Below are positions 36,901-43,105 of a DNA stretch of 64,000 bases, one piece after another. The stretch is from Elgaria multicarinata webbii (Eukaryota > Chordata > Lepidosauria > Squamata > Anguidae), in the NCBI RefSeq assembly GCF_023053635.1, contig NC_086178.1, positions 41,003,226 to 41,067,225 on the forward strand, in the 5' to 3' direction. The notes below the pieces were generated by a model. That model did not search any database and had not been told where the DNA came from. It saw nothing but the letters and a program-made list of their open reading frames with translations. Made by a program: the position numbers and the translations under genes. Every line of letters begins with the position of its first letter. Position 1 is the first letter of the stretch.

Positions 36901-39900
36901 TCTTTAACAGCTGCATAGAAAAGGGAATTTCAGCAGGTGTCATTTGTATATATGGAGAACCTGGTGAAATTCCCTCTTCATCACAACACTTAAAGCTGCA
37001 GGAGCTATACTAGAGTGATCAGATTTAAAAGAGGGCAGGGCTCCTGCATCTTTAACTGTTGTGATGAAGAGGAAATTTCACCAGGTTCTCCATATATACA
37101 AAGGACACCTGCTGAAATTCCCTTTTCAATACAACTGTTAAAGATACAGGAGCCCTGTCCTCCTTTTCATATGGTCACCCTAGGATTACAGCCTTAAGAG
37201 TTTTTCTACATGAGGCTGTTAATCGCTATATCTACTTTCAGTTTCATCGCAGAATTGAGATCTACACAAAGAGCTTTTCCTTTCCTGCTTTTCCACTACA
37301 TAATCTCAAGGTGGTGTTGTGCTATAGTGGAATAGCACAAATACGCAAGTGCAAACAGCGCTTTCAGAAATAATACCTCATTTCCCCCTTTCTAACCCCC
37401 CCACCCAGAAACTGCTCTGAAAGAAAGAGAAGTGAAACTGGAGCATCATGTCATCATCTAAAGAACCCCTAAACAACTGTGAGTCTCTTAGTCTATAAGC
37501 ATTTGATGCATAGATTTTACTACCGAGTGTCATGGCAGCCTCCCCCAACCTCACATCCCCAGATGTGTTATTTTCCCAGTATTTTAACAGTTTATTATCT
37601 TAGTCTTTTAACCCTGCTGTTTTAAAACTGTATTTTAAATCTGTATAAATCTCTGCATTGCTGCTCGGTCTTATCCTGGTTGTGCTTTTATATATTGTAC
37701 TTTTACATTGTATTTTTATACTGTTGCTTGTTATATACTTTGAATTGTACTTCATGGTTTTAATTTTTGTGAACCGTCCAGTGAGCTTCTGTTATTGGGT
37801 GGTATAGAAATTCAATAAATAAATAAATAAAATAAACTGCAGCTCCCATAATTCCCAGCCAGCATGCCCAAAGGCGATGCGGACTGGGAATTATGGGAGT
37901 TGCAGTCCAATACATCTACTGGATGTTAGATTTGGGGAGGCTGTGCTATGGTATACTCATTCTTGATTGGAGTGCCTCAAAGACTCCTCATAAATCAGGT
38001 AGCAGCAATCAAAAGAATGTACACACCATCAGAGTGATCTTTGGATGCTTTACAGGACAAGTTGCAATTACTGCCGCTTTGCTTAATTTATACACTTTGT
38101 TGTTGTTTATTCGTTCAGTCGCTTCCCACTCTTCGTGACTTCATGGACCAGCCCACGCCAGAGCTTTCTGTCAGCCGTCGCACCCCCCTAGCCCCCCCAA
38201 GGTCAAGTCCGTCACCTCCAGAATATCATCCATCCATCTTGCCCTTGGTCAGCCCCTCTTCCTTTTGCCTTCCATGTTCCCCAGCAACCAGTGTACATAG
38301 ACTTACTGCCTCTCTGTACATAGACAGAGCTTTGCTATCATAAATGATACAGTTCTAAAAAACACAGCAGTTAAAAAAGTTTGCTTTAAGCATTAACCAA
38401 CATGCAAATCTGCGAGCTGTTCCTCAGGGATTCTTGCACATTGTTTAATAGAATTACTTGAGTTTAGATTGCCCTCTAGAAGCTATTCCACATACTTACT
38501 TCCATTTACTGAGATTAGACTGATTCCTTTATGCAGGATGATTTTAGATCTTAATGACTCTGGTAGTAACCCAAAACACATTTACCTGGAACTATTTTTT
38601 GAAATCAATGAGACTTACTTCCATGTAAATTTATTTAGGATTGTGGAACTAGACTGCTTTCAGAACAGGAAATAGAAAAGCTAGACAGGAGAGAAGTCAT
38701 ATTGCTAAGCACTTGTGGCTTCACAAAAGGAACTGTACACACACAATGAAGACTGATTTCCCAGACGTCAAGCAGATATGATGAAAATGTTCTGTACATT
38801 TGGCAGCCTTTAAAAAACTATCAAGACAGGGGTTTAAACATAAGACTTTGCAACAGAAGAAACCTTTCATCAGCTATAACACCTCTGATGTTCAGACAGT
38901 CAAGAATGACCAAAGTATATTTTCTCTCTCTCTCTTTCTTTTTGTTGACTTTGTTTAAAGCATTTCTACCTTGACTTTTCCAAAGCTCAGGCTAGTTTAC
39001 AATTCAACACTGTAGCAATAGAAAAATATGGTTTTACTGTACATCAAAGGACGTGCTTCCTGAATCACCAGAAGTCACATGTGGGTGGTGTAATCCATAT
39101 TGGTCCGAACAGTAGAATGGGAACTATTTACCTTGCTTTCAGCAATGCTATATGGTGGAAAGCGCTATCTGGATAAACACCCTTATTCAAATAAAAATCT
39201 CAGCAGCAGGCAGAAACTTCTTTTATGGTTATAGTCAAGCAATCGTGGTTAAGACTTAATCAACAATTATTTAGAATGTAGACGATGAAAAGAACATGAT
39301 AAAAAAGCCAAACCAATATTTAGATTCGAAAATTGAAGCTGTAAGAAATTGCTTAATGGCTAGAGAGTGAAGGAACTTGGGCCTTAGCTAGACCTAAGGT
39401 TTATCCCAGGATTGTCCCGGGGTCATCCCTGCCTGCTCCAGGGATATCCTGTGTGTCATTTACATGAACAGGGATGACCCCAGGACGATCCCGGGATAAA
39501 CCTTAGGTCTAGCTAAGGCCTTAGAAGCAGCTCATTTCAGATAACCAATGAAGTGGTTGAAATGAGCAGGCCATGGTTATGCCTCTGCGAAGTAGTAACA
39601 AAGAATAAAAATAATTTAATATGGAATTTGTTTTTTTGTTTTGGAAATACACAAATCACAGTACCACTTCTAACTATCTAAAAAATTCAAGGAATAGGAA
39701 AATGGGCTGTATAGAAGCATTATGTCAGGGTACAACCACACTTATTTTTGTTCTTCTCTGTCCATATAATAGAATTCAATTCTACAGAGAGCTTCGGCTA
39801 TTGGGTGGTATAAAAATGTAATAAATAATAAATAAATACTCTCATGATAACTTCAGCAGTACTTGCATAGCTTCCAGTTCCTCTCCCTGTTGTAACTTGC

Positions 39901-40569
39901 AATATTAGAATTGTTTTCTGTATTAAAAAGTCCTAGCAAGAATGTACAAGCTCTTGGCCATGCAGCAATAGCCATGATGGTTGGGACTGATGGGAATTGC
40001 AGTCCATCCCATCTGAAGGGCACTGGATTGGGTTGGGGAAGGCTGTACCAGCTAAAGATTCATTTTCAGGTGAACAGAATTACTCAGAACTCCACAGTGA
40101 CCACATCACCTCATTAATACTGGTTCCCCCAAGAGAACTTTCACTAACCTGGTGTTTCCAGATGTGTTGAACTACAACTCCCAGCCAGCTGGCTAGGGAT
40201 ACTGGGAGTTGTAGTCCAACACACCTGGAAGTCGCCAGGTTGAGGAAAGCTGCTATACATATTTACTAGGAAAAATAAATTGTACTAGGTTGAGTTGGGC
40301 TTATTCCCAAGCACGTGTGTACATGATTGCTCCAGCCTCAAGCGGATGACTACGTTCATGGCTGGGAAGTTAAGTCCCCACTGAACTCAACAGTAGAATT
40401 TCCTTCCAAGCACCCATGGTTAAGATCGGCCGCAAAAACAACGAAAGCAAACGCGCCTAAGGCATATTCGGTTACCTAATAGCAGGAAGGAGAAGACCCA
40501 TTGAAACACAGCGGCGGTCTGTCCTCTCCTCGCCAGGGGAATGTTGAGCGGGGCAAATTCGACCTTCAT
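7386..40569 (-). CDS. MOGAT1: MOGAT1, monoacylglycerol O-acyltransferase 1 (complete, six coding exons)
   Basis: The product adds a fatty acyl group from acyl-CoA to 2-monoacylglycerol to give diacylglycerol, feeding triacylglycerol synthesis at the ER membrane (family knowledge, DGAT2/MOGAT family). Coding exons in order are 40476-40569, 25453-25631, 22435-22639, 15644-15818, 10436-10635 and 7386-7540. Every junction is GT-AG and the phases join to exactly 335 codons plus stop, the length I recall for human MOGAT1. The N-terminus [15 protein letters not shown] matches the family. A hydrophobic membrane stretch spans about residues 20-62. The HPHG catalytic motif is at 109-112, and the conserved RKGF...[10 protein letters not shown] block starts at 207. 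The ATG has A at -3. The nearest neighbour is FARSB, divergent, 6.7 kb upstream. No clear AATAAA was found before a CR1 copy about 100 bp past the stop. Paralogues MOGAT2/DGAT2 are less likely given the N-terminus and the FARSB synteny. Confidence 0.96.
7541..9699. other. MOGAT1 intron 5, distal part, mostly unassigned
   Basis: It holds a 16-bp tandem repeat near 8.6 kb and a small duplication of CAAGTTGCCTATGGC (8816-8862). Otherwise nothing recognised. Confidence 0.5.
8605..8672. repeat. short tandem repeat, about 16-bp unit, four degenerate copies
   Basis: Units resemble GTATGCTAAACATATT. Confidence 0.7.
9700..9975 (-). mobile_element. tRNA-derived SINE, inverted, with ATT tail
   Basis: An ATC/ATT microsatellite tail (9706-9753), then CCCAAAGAGCTCAGAGAGAC, TCCTCACAACCACCCTGCAT, and the head region CTCTGGTCCAAGTCCAACAC. 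Confidence 0.7.
10012..10142. repeat. palindromic element, GATGTGTTGGACT family
   Basis: It runs from CAGGGTAGGCAACCTAGTAC to GGCACCAGGTTGCTTATCCC. Diverged but full-length. Confidence 0.72.
10436..10635 (-). CDS. MOGAT1: MOGAT1 coding exon 5
   Basis: It encodes residues 218-284 plus one base. It completes the [10 protein letters not shown] motif, followed by the [17 protein letters not shown] block. The acceptor is TCTTTCAG and the donor GTAAGT. Confidence 0.95.
11097..11431. mobile_element. TIR element with TTAA flanks
   Basis: The left end is GCAGAGGTGCAGAATCTCAG and the right end, read inward, is GCAGGGGTGCAGAATCTTT. GGGGGCCAAAT and ATTTGGCCCT lie just inside. TTAA is found at both outer edges, as a target-site duplication would be. 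Confidence 0.62.
11663..12078. mobile_element. TIR element, TAGGGATGGACAAA family
   Basis: The left end is TAGGGATGGACAAACATG and the right end, read inward, is TTTAGGGATGTACGAAAAT. The interior is AT-rich with an inverted GAAAAATGTGCATTTTCAAT segment. Confidence 0.62.
12088..12770 (+). mobile_element. L2-clade LINE 3' end with coding remnant
   Basis: The open part (12089-12556) encodes [31 protein letters not shown] and [18 protein letters not shown], all standard L2-clade RT C-terminal motifs. A 3' UTR follows, ending in ATAAATATTGTAAATAAA. It lies antisense in MOGAT1 intron 4. Confidence 0.88.
12784..12850 (+). mobile_element. SINE fragment (ACATAGGAAGC type)
   Basis: It has CATAGGAAGCCATCTTATAC and CAGATCTTTGGTCCATTTAG, the same 5' family as the copy at 4.2 kb. 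Related scraps occur near 10955-11000 and 45557-45600. Confidence 0.6.
13260..13352. repeat. palindromic element, GGGAGTAAGTCCCAT family
   Basis: It runs from GGCTGCAATCCTATGCACTC to GGTATAGGATTGCACTG, with GGAGTAAGTCCCAT inside. Similar pieces lie at 22735-22815, 26890-26965 and 36783-36860 (ACTCAGAAGTAAGCCC). Confidence 0.68.
13353..14306. other. unassigned part of MOGAT1 intron 4 with a 199-codon open frame
   Basis: The plus-strand frame 13325-13924 has no recognisable domain or codon bias and starts inside a repeat. It is more likely chance than a gene. Confidence 0.5.
14307..15045 (-). mobile_element. CR1 LINE 3' end, interrupted by an L2
   Basis: Reverse-strand CR1 3' UTR (14307-14452) and C-terminal coding/UTR part (14794-15045), split by the L2 at 14453-14793. 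The coding piece reads [20 protein letters not shown]. Confidence 0.85.
14453..14793 (-). mobile_element. L2-clade LINE 3' end nested in CR1
   Basis: The reverse strand encodes [21 protein letters not shown], the C-terminal signature of L2-clade reverse transcriptases, then an A-rich 3' UTR and a TTTA tail. It splits a CR1 copy, so it inserted later. Confidence 0.82.
15377..15524. repeat. 74-bp direct duplication, two copies
   Basis: GGATTTGGGGGGCAG begins at 15377 and again at 15451. CACTCTACCTGCCTGAT is in both. Few differences. Confidence 0.88.
15644..15818 (-). CDS. MOGAT1: MOGAT1 coding exon 4
   Basis: It encodes residues 160-217 plus two bases. It contains the [20 protein letters not shown] block and RKGFIKVAL, both conserved in the acyltransferase family. 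The acceptor is AATCAG and the donor GTAAGT. The longer open frame running upstream of the acceptor is intron read-through, not coding. Confidence 0.95.
15819..17067. other. MOGAT1 intron 3, proximal part, unassigned
   Basis: It has a G-rich run (15954-15977) and a CA-rich run near 16030-16060. No family recognised. Confidence 0.5.
17068..17810. mobile_element. large GC-rich palindromic element A (743 bp)
   Basis: It lies in MOGAT1 intron 3. Its ends are inverted copies: TAAGGGCTTTACTAGACC at the left and, read inward from the right, TTAGGACCTTGCTAGACG. Inside are stacked palindromes: a roughly 95-bp-arm inverted repeat at 17291-17494, a GGCTACTCG stem at 17566-17622, a CAGCTCCGGCCTGAGGCC stem at 17639-17663 and a CGCCATAAGCGAATTCGC stem at 17674-17699. 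GC content is far above the surroundings. No transposase is present. It is probably a non-autonomous foldback DNA transposon. Confidence 0.75.
17291..17494. repeat. long GC-rich inverted repeat inside element A
   Basis: The left arm starts AAGGATGGCAGGGTGGGTGG and the right arm ends with its reverse complement CCACCCACCCTGCCATCCTT. The arms are about 95 bp with few mismatches and a short spacer near 17393. Confidence 0.85.
17811..19162. other. MOGAT1 intron 3, unassigned between palindromic elements
   Basis: It contains the CA microsatellite at 18.94 kb. Otherwise nothing recognised. Confidence 0.5.
18944..18977. repeat. CA microsatellite
   Basis: A pure AC run of about 17 dinucleotides. 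Confidence 0.95.
19163..19567. mobile_element. foldback element, ATCTACACCAAG family, with internal duplication
   Basis: The left end is ACTCATCTACACCAAGTAGG and the right end CCTGCTTGGTGTAGATGAG, inverted copies. The inside holds repeated blocks of TTCAATACCACTATAAAGCA in direct and inverted order, so the copy is rearranged. Confidence 0.78.
20430..21406. mobile_element. large GC-rich palindromic element B with minisatellite (977 bp)
   Basis: It lies in MOGAT1 intron 3. The left end is CCAAGGCCATTGCTAGACG. The right end, read inward, is TTAGGGCCTTGCTAGACC. An internal copy of the end (TCTAGCAAGGTCC near 20610-20625) suggests two elements in tandem or a rearrangement. Palindromic modules AAGCGGATTCGCTTATGG, GCCCCGGCCTCAGGCCGGGG and GCTGCTCGCGAGTAGC are variants of those in element A. 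Confidence 0.72.
20841..21178. repeat. GC-rich minisatellite, about 44-bp unit, about 8 copies
   Basis: Each unit begins (G)GACAAGGCATGGC or GAAAAGGCATGGC and ends GAGAAGAACGGGGA or a close variant. Two unit types (CAAGCGGGG and GGAGGGGGGT middles) alternate irregularly. A 253-codon open frame through it is a by-product of the repeat. Confidence 0.88.
21407..22434. other. MOGAT1 intron 3, unassigned
   Basis: It includes a GC-rich imperfect inverted repeat near 21690-21755 (CGGATCTCCCCCTCC with GGAGGGGGAGATCC). No coding signal. Confidence 0.5.
22435..22639 (-). CDS. MOGAT1: MOGAT1 coding exon 3 with HPHG motif
   Basis: It encodes residues 92-159 plus one base. It carries GFHPHG (HPHG at 109-112), the catalytic histidine motif of the DGAT2/MOGAT family, then GAFGNF and the [13 protein letters not shown] segment. 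The acceptor is TTTTAG and the donor GTAAGT. Confidence 0.95.
22800..22960 (-). mobile_element. LINE/SINE 3' tail, inverted
   Basis: TTTA repeats, then a reverse-strand tail with TTTTAAAACCGCAAAACACA and an A-rich part, as in other L2-type 3' ends here. Confidence 0.6.
22980..23876 (+). mobile_element. L2-clade LINE 3' third
   Basis: Frames encode [36 protein letters not shown] and [10 protein letters not shown]. The 3' UTR ends AACCGCCCAGAGAGCTTC and ATAAATGTAATAAATAAATA. Frameshifts break the reading. Confidence 0.88.
24185..24797 (+). mobile_element. CR1 LINE 3' end
   Basis: C-terminal coding remnants followed by a full CR1 3' UTR (CTACTAGTCCTGATGGCTAT, then GGTCTAGATGGACCC). It contains a G homopolymer near 24291. 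Confidence 0.85.
25185..25425 (+). mobile_element. tRNA-derived SINE, near full length (squamate type)
   Basis: The head GAGCCAGTGTGGTTTAGTAG and a GGGTTCTAATCTCCACTC B-box-like part form the tRNA-related promoter. Next come the GACTTGGGGCCAGTCACAGA and CTACCTCACAGGGTTGTTGT core, and the tail GGTGGGATATAAATGCAATA. It lies about 30 bp from MOGAT1 exon 2. Confidence 0.85.
25453..25631 (-). CDS. MOGAT1: MOGAT1 coding exon 2
   Basis: It encodes residues 32-91, preceded by a pyrimidine-rich tract and AG, with a GTGAGT donor. It contains the rest of the hydrophobic region and then [13 protein letters not shown] and NWTLW motifs, ending at FPIH, the same boundary as I recall in human MOGAT1. A run of three cysteines (about residues 34-36) sits in the membrane segment. 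Confidence 0.95.
26270..26540 (+). mobile_element. CR1 LINE 3' fragment with internal deletion
   Basis: It has CATCCCATGAAGTTGATTGG, then a jump of roughly 150 bp relative to other copies, then the 3' UTR ending at GGACTAGATGGACCC. Confidence 0.8.
26541..28007. other. MOGAT1 intron 1, unassigned
   Basis: A short GGGAGTAAGTCCCAT-type piece at about 26.9 kb. The rest was not recognised. Confidence 0.5.
28008..28090. mobile_element. foldback element fragment, ATCTACACCAAG family
   Basis: GGGCCGGATCTACACTACTG, then GCTTTAAAGCAACTG. One arm only. Confidence 0.5.
28155..28290. mobile_element. palindromic element, GCTAGACC-ended family
   Basis: It runs from AAGGCCATGGCTAGGCCAGG to CCTTAGCTAAGGCC. 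Its body is nearly the same as the 45.8 kb copy. Confidence 0.78.
28305..28415. repeat. GATGTGTTGGACT-family copy
   Basis: It has CGTTCCCAATCTGGAGCCAC, then GATTGTAACTCCCATCAACT. Diverged. Confidence 0.55.
28560..28685 (+). mobile_element. tRNA-derived SINE, 5'-truncated
   Basis: It has GTGACCTTGGACCAGCCACT, CCTAACCTACCCCACAAG and AGGGTGGGATGAAC, matching the core and tail of the copy at 25.2 kb. Confidence 0.7.
29025..29232. repeat. two GATGTGTTGGACT-family halves
   Basis: 29025-29120 has CCTTCCCCAACCTGGTATTT and an inverted GGACTTCAGCTCCCATTCC. 29158-29232 has GGTGGGAGTTGTAGTCCCAC. Diverged copies. Confidence 0.6.
29812..29952. mobile_element. foldback element, ATCTACACCAAG family
   Basis: It runs from CTGAGCAGGATCTACACTAC to CCTGCTTGGTGTAGATCTGG, with GGGGCCCAGGACACAC in the middle. 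This is a compact copy of the family. Confidence 0.75.
30835..31833 (+). CDS. CR1 ORF1 protein with SGNH esterase domain
   Basis: 332 codons, uninterrupted. The N-terminus has two CxxC pairs (CKGC at 12-15, CNKC at 30-33), resembling the zinc-binding module of CR1 ORF1. A Gln/Glu-rich coiled-coil-like segment follows (about 35-105). The C-terminal half is an SGNH/GDSL-type hydrolase fold: GDS at 170-172, GTND at 224-227 and DGLH at 297-300, so the expected catalytic Ser, Asn and Asp/His positions are all present. In CR1 elements this protein is thought to act in RNA binding and membrane or lipid interaction. An open frame this long suggests a young insertion. Confidence 0.88.
   Translation: MDGKESLEVVTCKGCAMFVFLPELNMAYTCNKCKLVALLEQKVRGLERVSTLQGIREVEEFLDQTVELQQQQEAHEIEEQQPAEAEVEYAEERKANEEETPWKRVTVRSRRIRRHSAPVEPLELSNRFQLLENETEGQFAEEEVQETPCNSDQEAEGRSTKKKRRVVVVGDSLLRGIETQVCREDPWTRQVCCLPGAQIRDVTEGLPKLIKPTDTYPFLLIHVGTNDVAKQSYEEIISDFEALGRKLKNFGAQIVFSSILPVLGRGIERERKILRMNDWLRRWCRHESFGFWDHGLRYLEHGLLARDGLHLTRAGKNVFGHSMKNLIRRALN
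31872..34268 (+). pseudogene. CR1 ORF2 (endonuclease-reverse transcriptase), frameshifted and 3'-truncated
   Basis: The first part (31872-32381) encodes the endonuclease start: [28 protein letters not shown]. The frame changes at about 32340-32380, just before [10 protein letters not shown], and then stays open from 32384 for over 600 codons. That stretch has LGESDH (endonuclease), [56 protein letters not shown] and FAVDTKL. The catalytic FADD box therefore reads FAVD, so one catalytic Asp is lost. The CR1-like reading ends after IASKSR; the remaining codons to 34381 are flanking sequence. The element cannot be active. Confidence 0.88.
34373..34935. mobile_element. TIR element, CTAGGGTGACC family, interrupted by a LINE
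   Basis: The left end is CTAGGGTGACCATATGAAAT and the right end is TTTTCATATGGTCACCCTA. The internal arms (CAGCAGGTGTCACTTGTATA and its inverted partner near 34600) fold back. A LINE 3' end at 34640-34886 was inserted later. Confidence 0.82.
34640..34886 (-). mobile_element. LINE 3' end inserted in a foldback element
   Basis: The reverse strand encodes [20 protein letters not shown], a LINE RT C-terminus (L2-like), followed by a UTR and an ATT-repeat tail. It interrupts the element at 34373-34935; the undisturbed sequence is seen at 37083-37183. Confidence 0.72.
35615..35850 (-). mobile_element. tRNA-derived SINE, inverted
   Basis: Reverse-strand copy: TTTATATCCCACCTTCTTCC (tail), TTGAGGTAGGTTAGGTTGAG (core) and AACTCCCAGTCCAACACTCT (head). 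Confidence 0.8.
35883..36235. mobile_element. 350-bp foldback element
   Basis: The left arm has GGTTCAGACAACATGACAGC, and the right arm TGTCATGTCATGTGAACTGG. Inner segments also pair: CTTCTGCCATTATGAATATG with its complement near 36155, and CACCAACCTGG with CCTGGGTGGTGGG. Confidence 0.78.
36866..37183. mobile_element. TIR/foldback element, CTAGGGTGACC family, intact copy
   Basis: About 318 bp, from CTAGGGTGACCATATGGAAA to TTTTCATATGGTCACCCTAG. The two halves are inverted copies of each other around about 37010. Confidence 0.85.
37540..37920. repeat. palindromic element, GATGTGTTGGACT family, split by an L2 tail
   Basis: The left piece CCCCAACCTCACATCCCCAG ends at ATGTGTTA. The right piece resumes at CTGCAGCTCCCATAATTCCC (37839). 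The L2 tail at 37565-37838 lies between. Confidence 0.7.
37565..37838 (+). mobile_element. L2-type LINE 3' tail
   Basis: It has CTGCTCGGTCTTATCCTGGT and GTGAACCGTCCAGTGAGCTT, then GGTATAGAAATTCAATAAAT and an AATA tail. It lies between the two halves of a palindromic element. Confidence 0.78.
38110..38277 (-). mobile_element. BovB (RTE-clade) LINE 3' remnant
   Basis: The plus strand reads CGTTCAGTCGCTTCCCACTC, then GTGACTTCATGGACCAGCCC, closely resembling the reverse complement of the BovB RT C-terminus known from ruminants and squamates. The reverse strand gives broken pieces like MEGKRKRG and [10 protein letters not shown]. It lies in MOGAT1 intron 1. Confidence 0.75.
38275..38325 (-). mobile_element. 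CR1 3' UTR scrap
   Basis: A short reverse-strand piece (TGTTCCCCAGCAACCAGTGT, then CTTACTGCCTCT) directly adjoining the BovB remnant. Confidence 0.6.
38326..39378. other. MOGAT1 intron 1, unassigned
   Basis: AT-rich. No family recognised. Confidence 0.5.
39379..39520. mobile_element. palindromic element, GCTAGACC-ended family (142 bp)
   Basis: It starts GGGCCTTAGCTAGACCTAAG and ends with the reverse complement CTTAGGTCTAGCTAAGGCC. The whole element folds on itself. The ends are like those of elements A and B. Confidence 0.82.
39778..39838 (+). mobile_element. L2-type 3' tail scrap
   Basis: It has AGAGAGCTTCGGCTATTGGG, then TATAAAAATGTAATAAATAA. Confidence 0.65.
40147..40247. repeat. palindromic element, GATGTGTTGGACT family
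   Basis: It has ACCTGGTGTTTCCAGATGTG, then the centre CCAGCTGGCTAGGG, then TTGTAGTCCAACACACCTGG. A full foldback copy 330 bp from the MOGAT1 exon 1 donor. Confidence 0.82.
40476..40569 (-). CDS. MOGAT1: MOGAT1 coding exon 1
   Basis: It encodes residues 1-31 plus one base of codon 32. The start context is AAC-ATG-A. The exon ends at a GTAAC donor. It opens with [10 protein letters not shown] and ends in a hydrophobic stretch that begins the N-terminal membrane segment. Sequence around and upstream of it (to about 41000) is rich in CpG. Confidence 0.95.
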
Positions 40570-41000
40570 GTTGCCTTGGACTGTGCCAGAAAGCAAAAGG
40601 CCACCGAGGTTTTACGAGGGATGGCACCGAAAGGGCAAAAGCAATAAGCAGACCTTTCTCGCCTCCCTCCTAGAGCAAGGCGGGGTCCTAGTGCTCCAGC
40701 GGTTGGCCACTCCATTACCCAACGCCGGGGAGCGATAGCCGAGCGCGCTGCTCCTTCCAAGTTTGGAGACATCCAGCCCCCAGGACGAGGATTCAATCAA
40801 ACCGCCGCGAAGCTCCCGGCTGCCCCTCCTACTCTGTTCAGTCATCGCGCAGCGTTCGCCCCGTCGCGAACTCCTCGAGGCCAACTTTTCTAGTCCCCCT
40901 GGATCAGCCCTGGGAGAGCAAGCAACGGGTCGTTTTCATGCAAAGCGCCGAGGCGATCGCTGATGAAGAAGGGGCCACGTGGAGGCGGCCGCGTTAACCG
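40540..41000. promoter_or_regulatory. CpG-rich region at MOGAT1 5' end
   Basis: CG dinucleotides are frequent from the start codon out to about 41 kb, against an AT-rich surround. It is the natural place for the MOGAT1 promoter. No TATA box or start site can be assigned by eye. Confidence 0.5.
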
Positions 41001-41089
41001 AACCCGTTAAGAGGGGTGGGTTTTCTTTAACTGGAGACGGGGTGGGGGCCCTTGGCTGGACGTAGCCGCGAGAGGAGGGAGAGACCAGG

Positions 41090-41385
41090 GCCAGATCTAC
41101 ACCAAGCAGGATATAGCACCATGAGAGCGGAATATGGTATGTGTCATGGGCCCCAACAGTTGTCAGTGCACTTCAATATCGCTATAACGCAGTAGTGTGG
41201 CTCCTGCCGTTTACATACCGCTTTCATAGTGCAATATCTGGCTTGGTTTATTAGAATGTAAGCCTATGCGGCAGGGTCTTGCTATTTACTGTTTTACTCT
41301 GTGCAGCACCATGTACATTGATGGTGCTATATAAATAAATAATAATAATAATAATAATTGGTGTAGATCTGGTCCTGAGCTCTGA
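41090..41385. mobile_element. foldback element, ATCTACACCAAG family, interrupted
   Basis: It has AGGGCCAGATCTACACCAAG at the left and GGTGTAGATCTGGTCCTG at the right. Between them, 41250-41358 is a different repeat tail (ACATTGATGGTGCTATATAA and an AAT microsatellite) that split the right arm. Confidence 0.78.
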
Positions 41386-42039
41386 ATCGGAGAGTAGCTG
41401 CAGGGGCGCCGCAATATATGGGAATAAAAAGACACAAAAAAGTGCATTTGAGCACTGGGAGGGAAGGCAAATTTTGTCCCCAATGTTAAATTTCTGAAAG
41501 ACAAACAGCGGTGCATTTCACTTTATTATCTTAGTCCTTGCAGTGTAATGTTGTATTTTGTGATGCATTGGCACATTTATTCATTTTACATTGGTGATTT
41601 TATTAGAATTTTTTTTAAAAAATAAATCAGTATTGTAAAATGCCTAGACAAAAATATATTTTAACAAGTGTTTAATAAAGTTAAATAATTACGAACACTA
41701 CCATTCTAAACTTTTCTTCTCTGAAGTTCTGAAGTAAATCTTACACTGATTTTGGTGATGTTAACTCTCTGATAAGCATGCTTCGAGTTGCCATGGCCCT
41801 ATTTATTTTAATTTCCAGTTATAATTTGTAAGTGAAAAAAAAAACACCATTCCTTTCATTAGCAGGGATCTAGCTATGGAGGAGGCTTGCCCCCCTCCCT
41901 TTGGCACTAGCTATGTAGCATTACTTAACGCAAAAAGAGGTCCCACTCGTTTCAACCTTGCTTTGCTTCCTAGTTATCACGTGTCGAATCAAAGTATTCT
42001 CTTTTTCCTTTGAAGCCTCTCGCTTGTTGCAAGCGTGGC

Positions 42040-42160
42040 TCTGATGAGACTGCTTTAAACCGGCTCAACAAAAGTCAAAACAGCTTGTGATGCTGGCATA
42101 AGCTTTTGTGGACACTGTCCCCTTCATCAGATGCATGAAATGTTAACCTCAAATTTATAT
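42040..42160. repeat. interspersed repeat fragment (CATAAGCTTTTGTGGAC type)
   Basis: It has GGCATAAGCTTTTGTGGACA, then CCTTCATCAGATGCATGAA, wording that recurs in reptile genomes. The family was not assigned. Confidence 0.45.
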
Positions 42161-42844
42161 ACACATTGCAGCGGAATGGTGGGGGAGGTGGCAGTGGGGA
42201 GGGATGTGAACTCTGTTGTCAGAGGAAATTGAAATGCAAAAAGTACAGACAGTGGTGATTGTCTTAACAGTTGTCACACACAAAACTGTTGTTGAGTGAT
42301 AAGGTAGATATGTTGCCCTTTTTGAAACCATAGCAAATCGACTCTTTTGATGAATTGTACCACAGCAGGAACAGGATTCTCACTAGAACTAGAATTGCTC
42401 GACAGGCAGAAATCCAACAGATAGAGTTTGGGTCCCATTCACTCTATATCAGCTTTCCTTAACCTTGTGCCTTCAAAATGTTTTGGATGACAGCTCCCAG
42501 AATTCCTGGCAAAGGGCCATGGTGGCTGGGCTGATGGCAGTTGAAGTCTGAAACATCTGTGCTCCTCATTGCAGGTATTAAAGGCACAGCACCCATGCCA
42601 GAAAAGAAAGAAAGGGGCCATTCATCGTAACCCATGTTCTGGTTATCTGACTAAATATGAACTAGAATTGAGCCCCAGGGGCCTGTCCAGTTGACAAAAG
42701 CAAATGAAAGGGTCTTGGAGGAGGCACATTGGACAGGGTACATGCCTCATTCAAATGAAATGGTCACTGCACTTGGGAAGTTAAACTATCCACGCCCCAC
42801 AGGGAAATGAATGGGAGTTCTGCAAGATCATGGAACTATTCTTA

Positions 42845-43105
42845 TAACTAGGAAAAGACCTTATCAGTGGTAGCCCCCCTCCCATGGAATGATAGCCCCA
42901 CTGAGGTTCACCTGTTGCCAACATGACCATCTGTTCAGCACCAGCTTAAAACTGCCCTCTACTCCCAGGCATTTGACAGCATATGGTTGGATTTTAATGT
43001 CAGTTGTTTTAGCAGGTCCTGGTATCTCATTGTAATTGATTTTAGCTGTTTTAAATTGTTTTTAAATTTTGTATGTTAACTTTTTAAATATTATGTTTTC
43101 CAATT
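42845..43105 (+). mobile_element. L2-type LINE 3' end
   Basis: Broken reading of SVVA..PWND.P.EVH followed by the TTTAGCTGTTTTAAATTG 3' UTR. The last tail part is lost. Confidence 0.65.
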
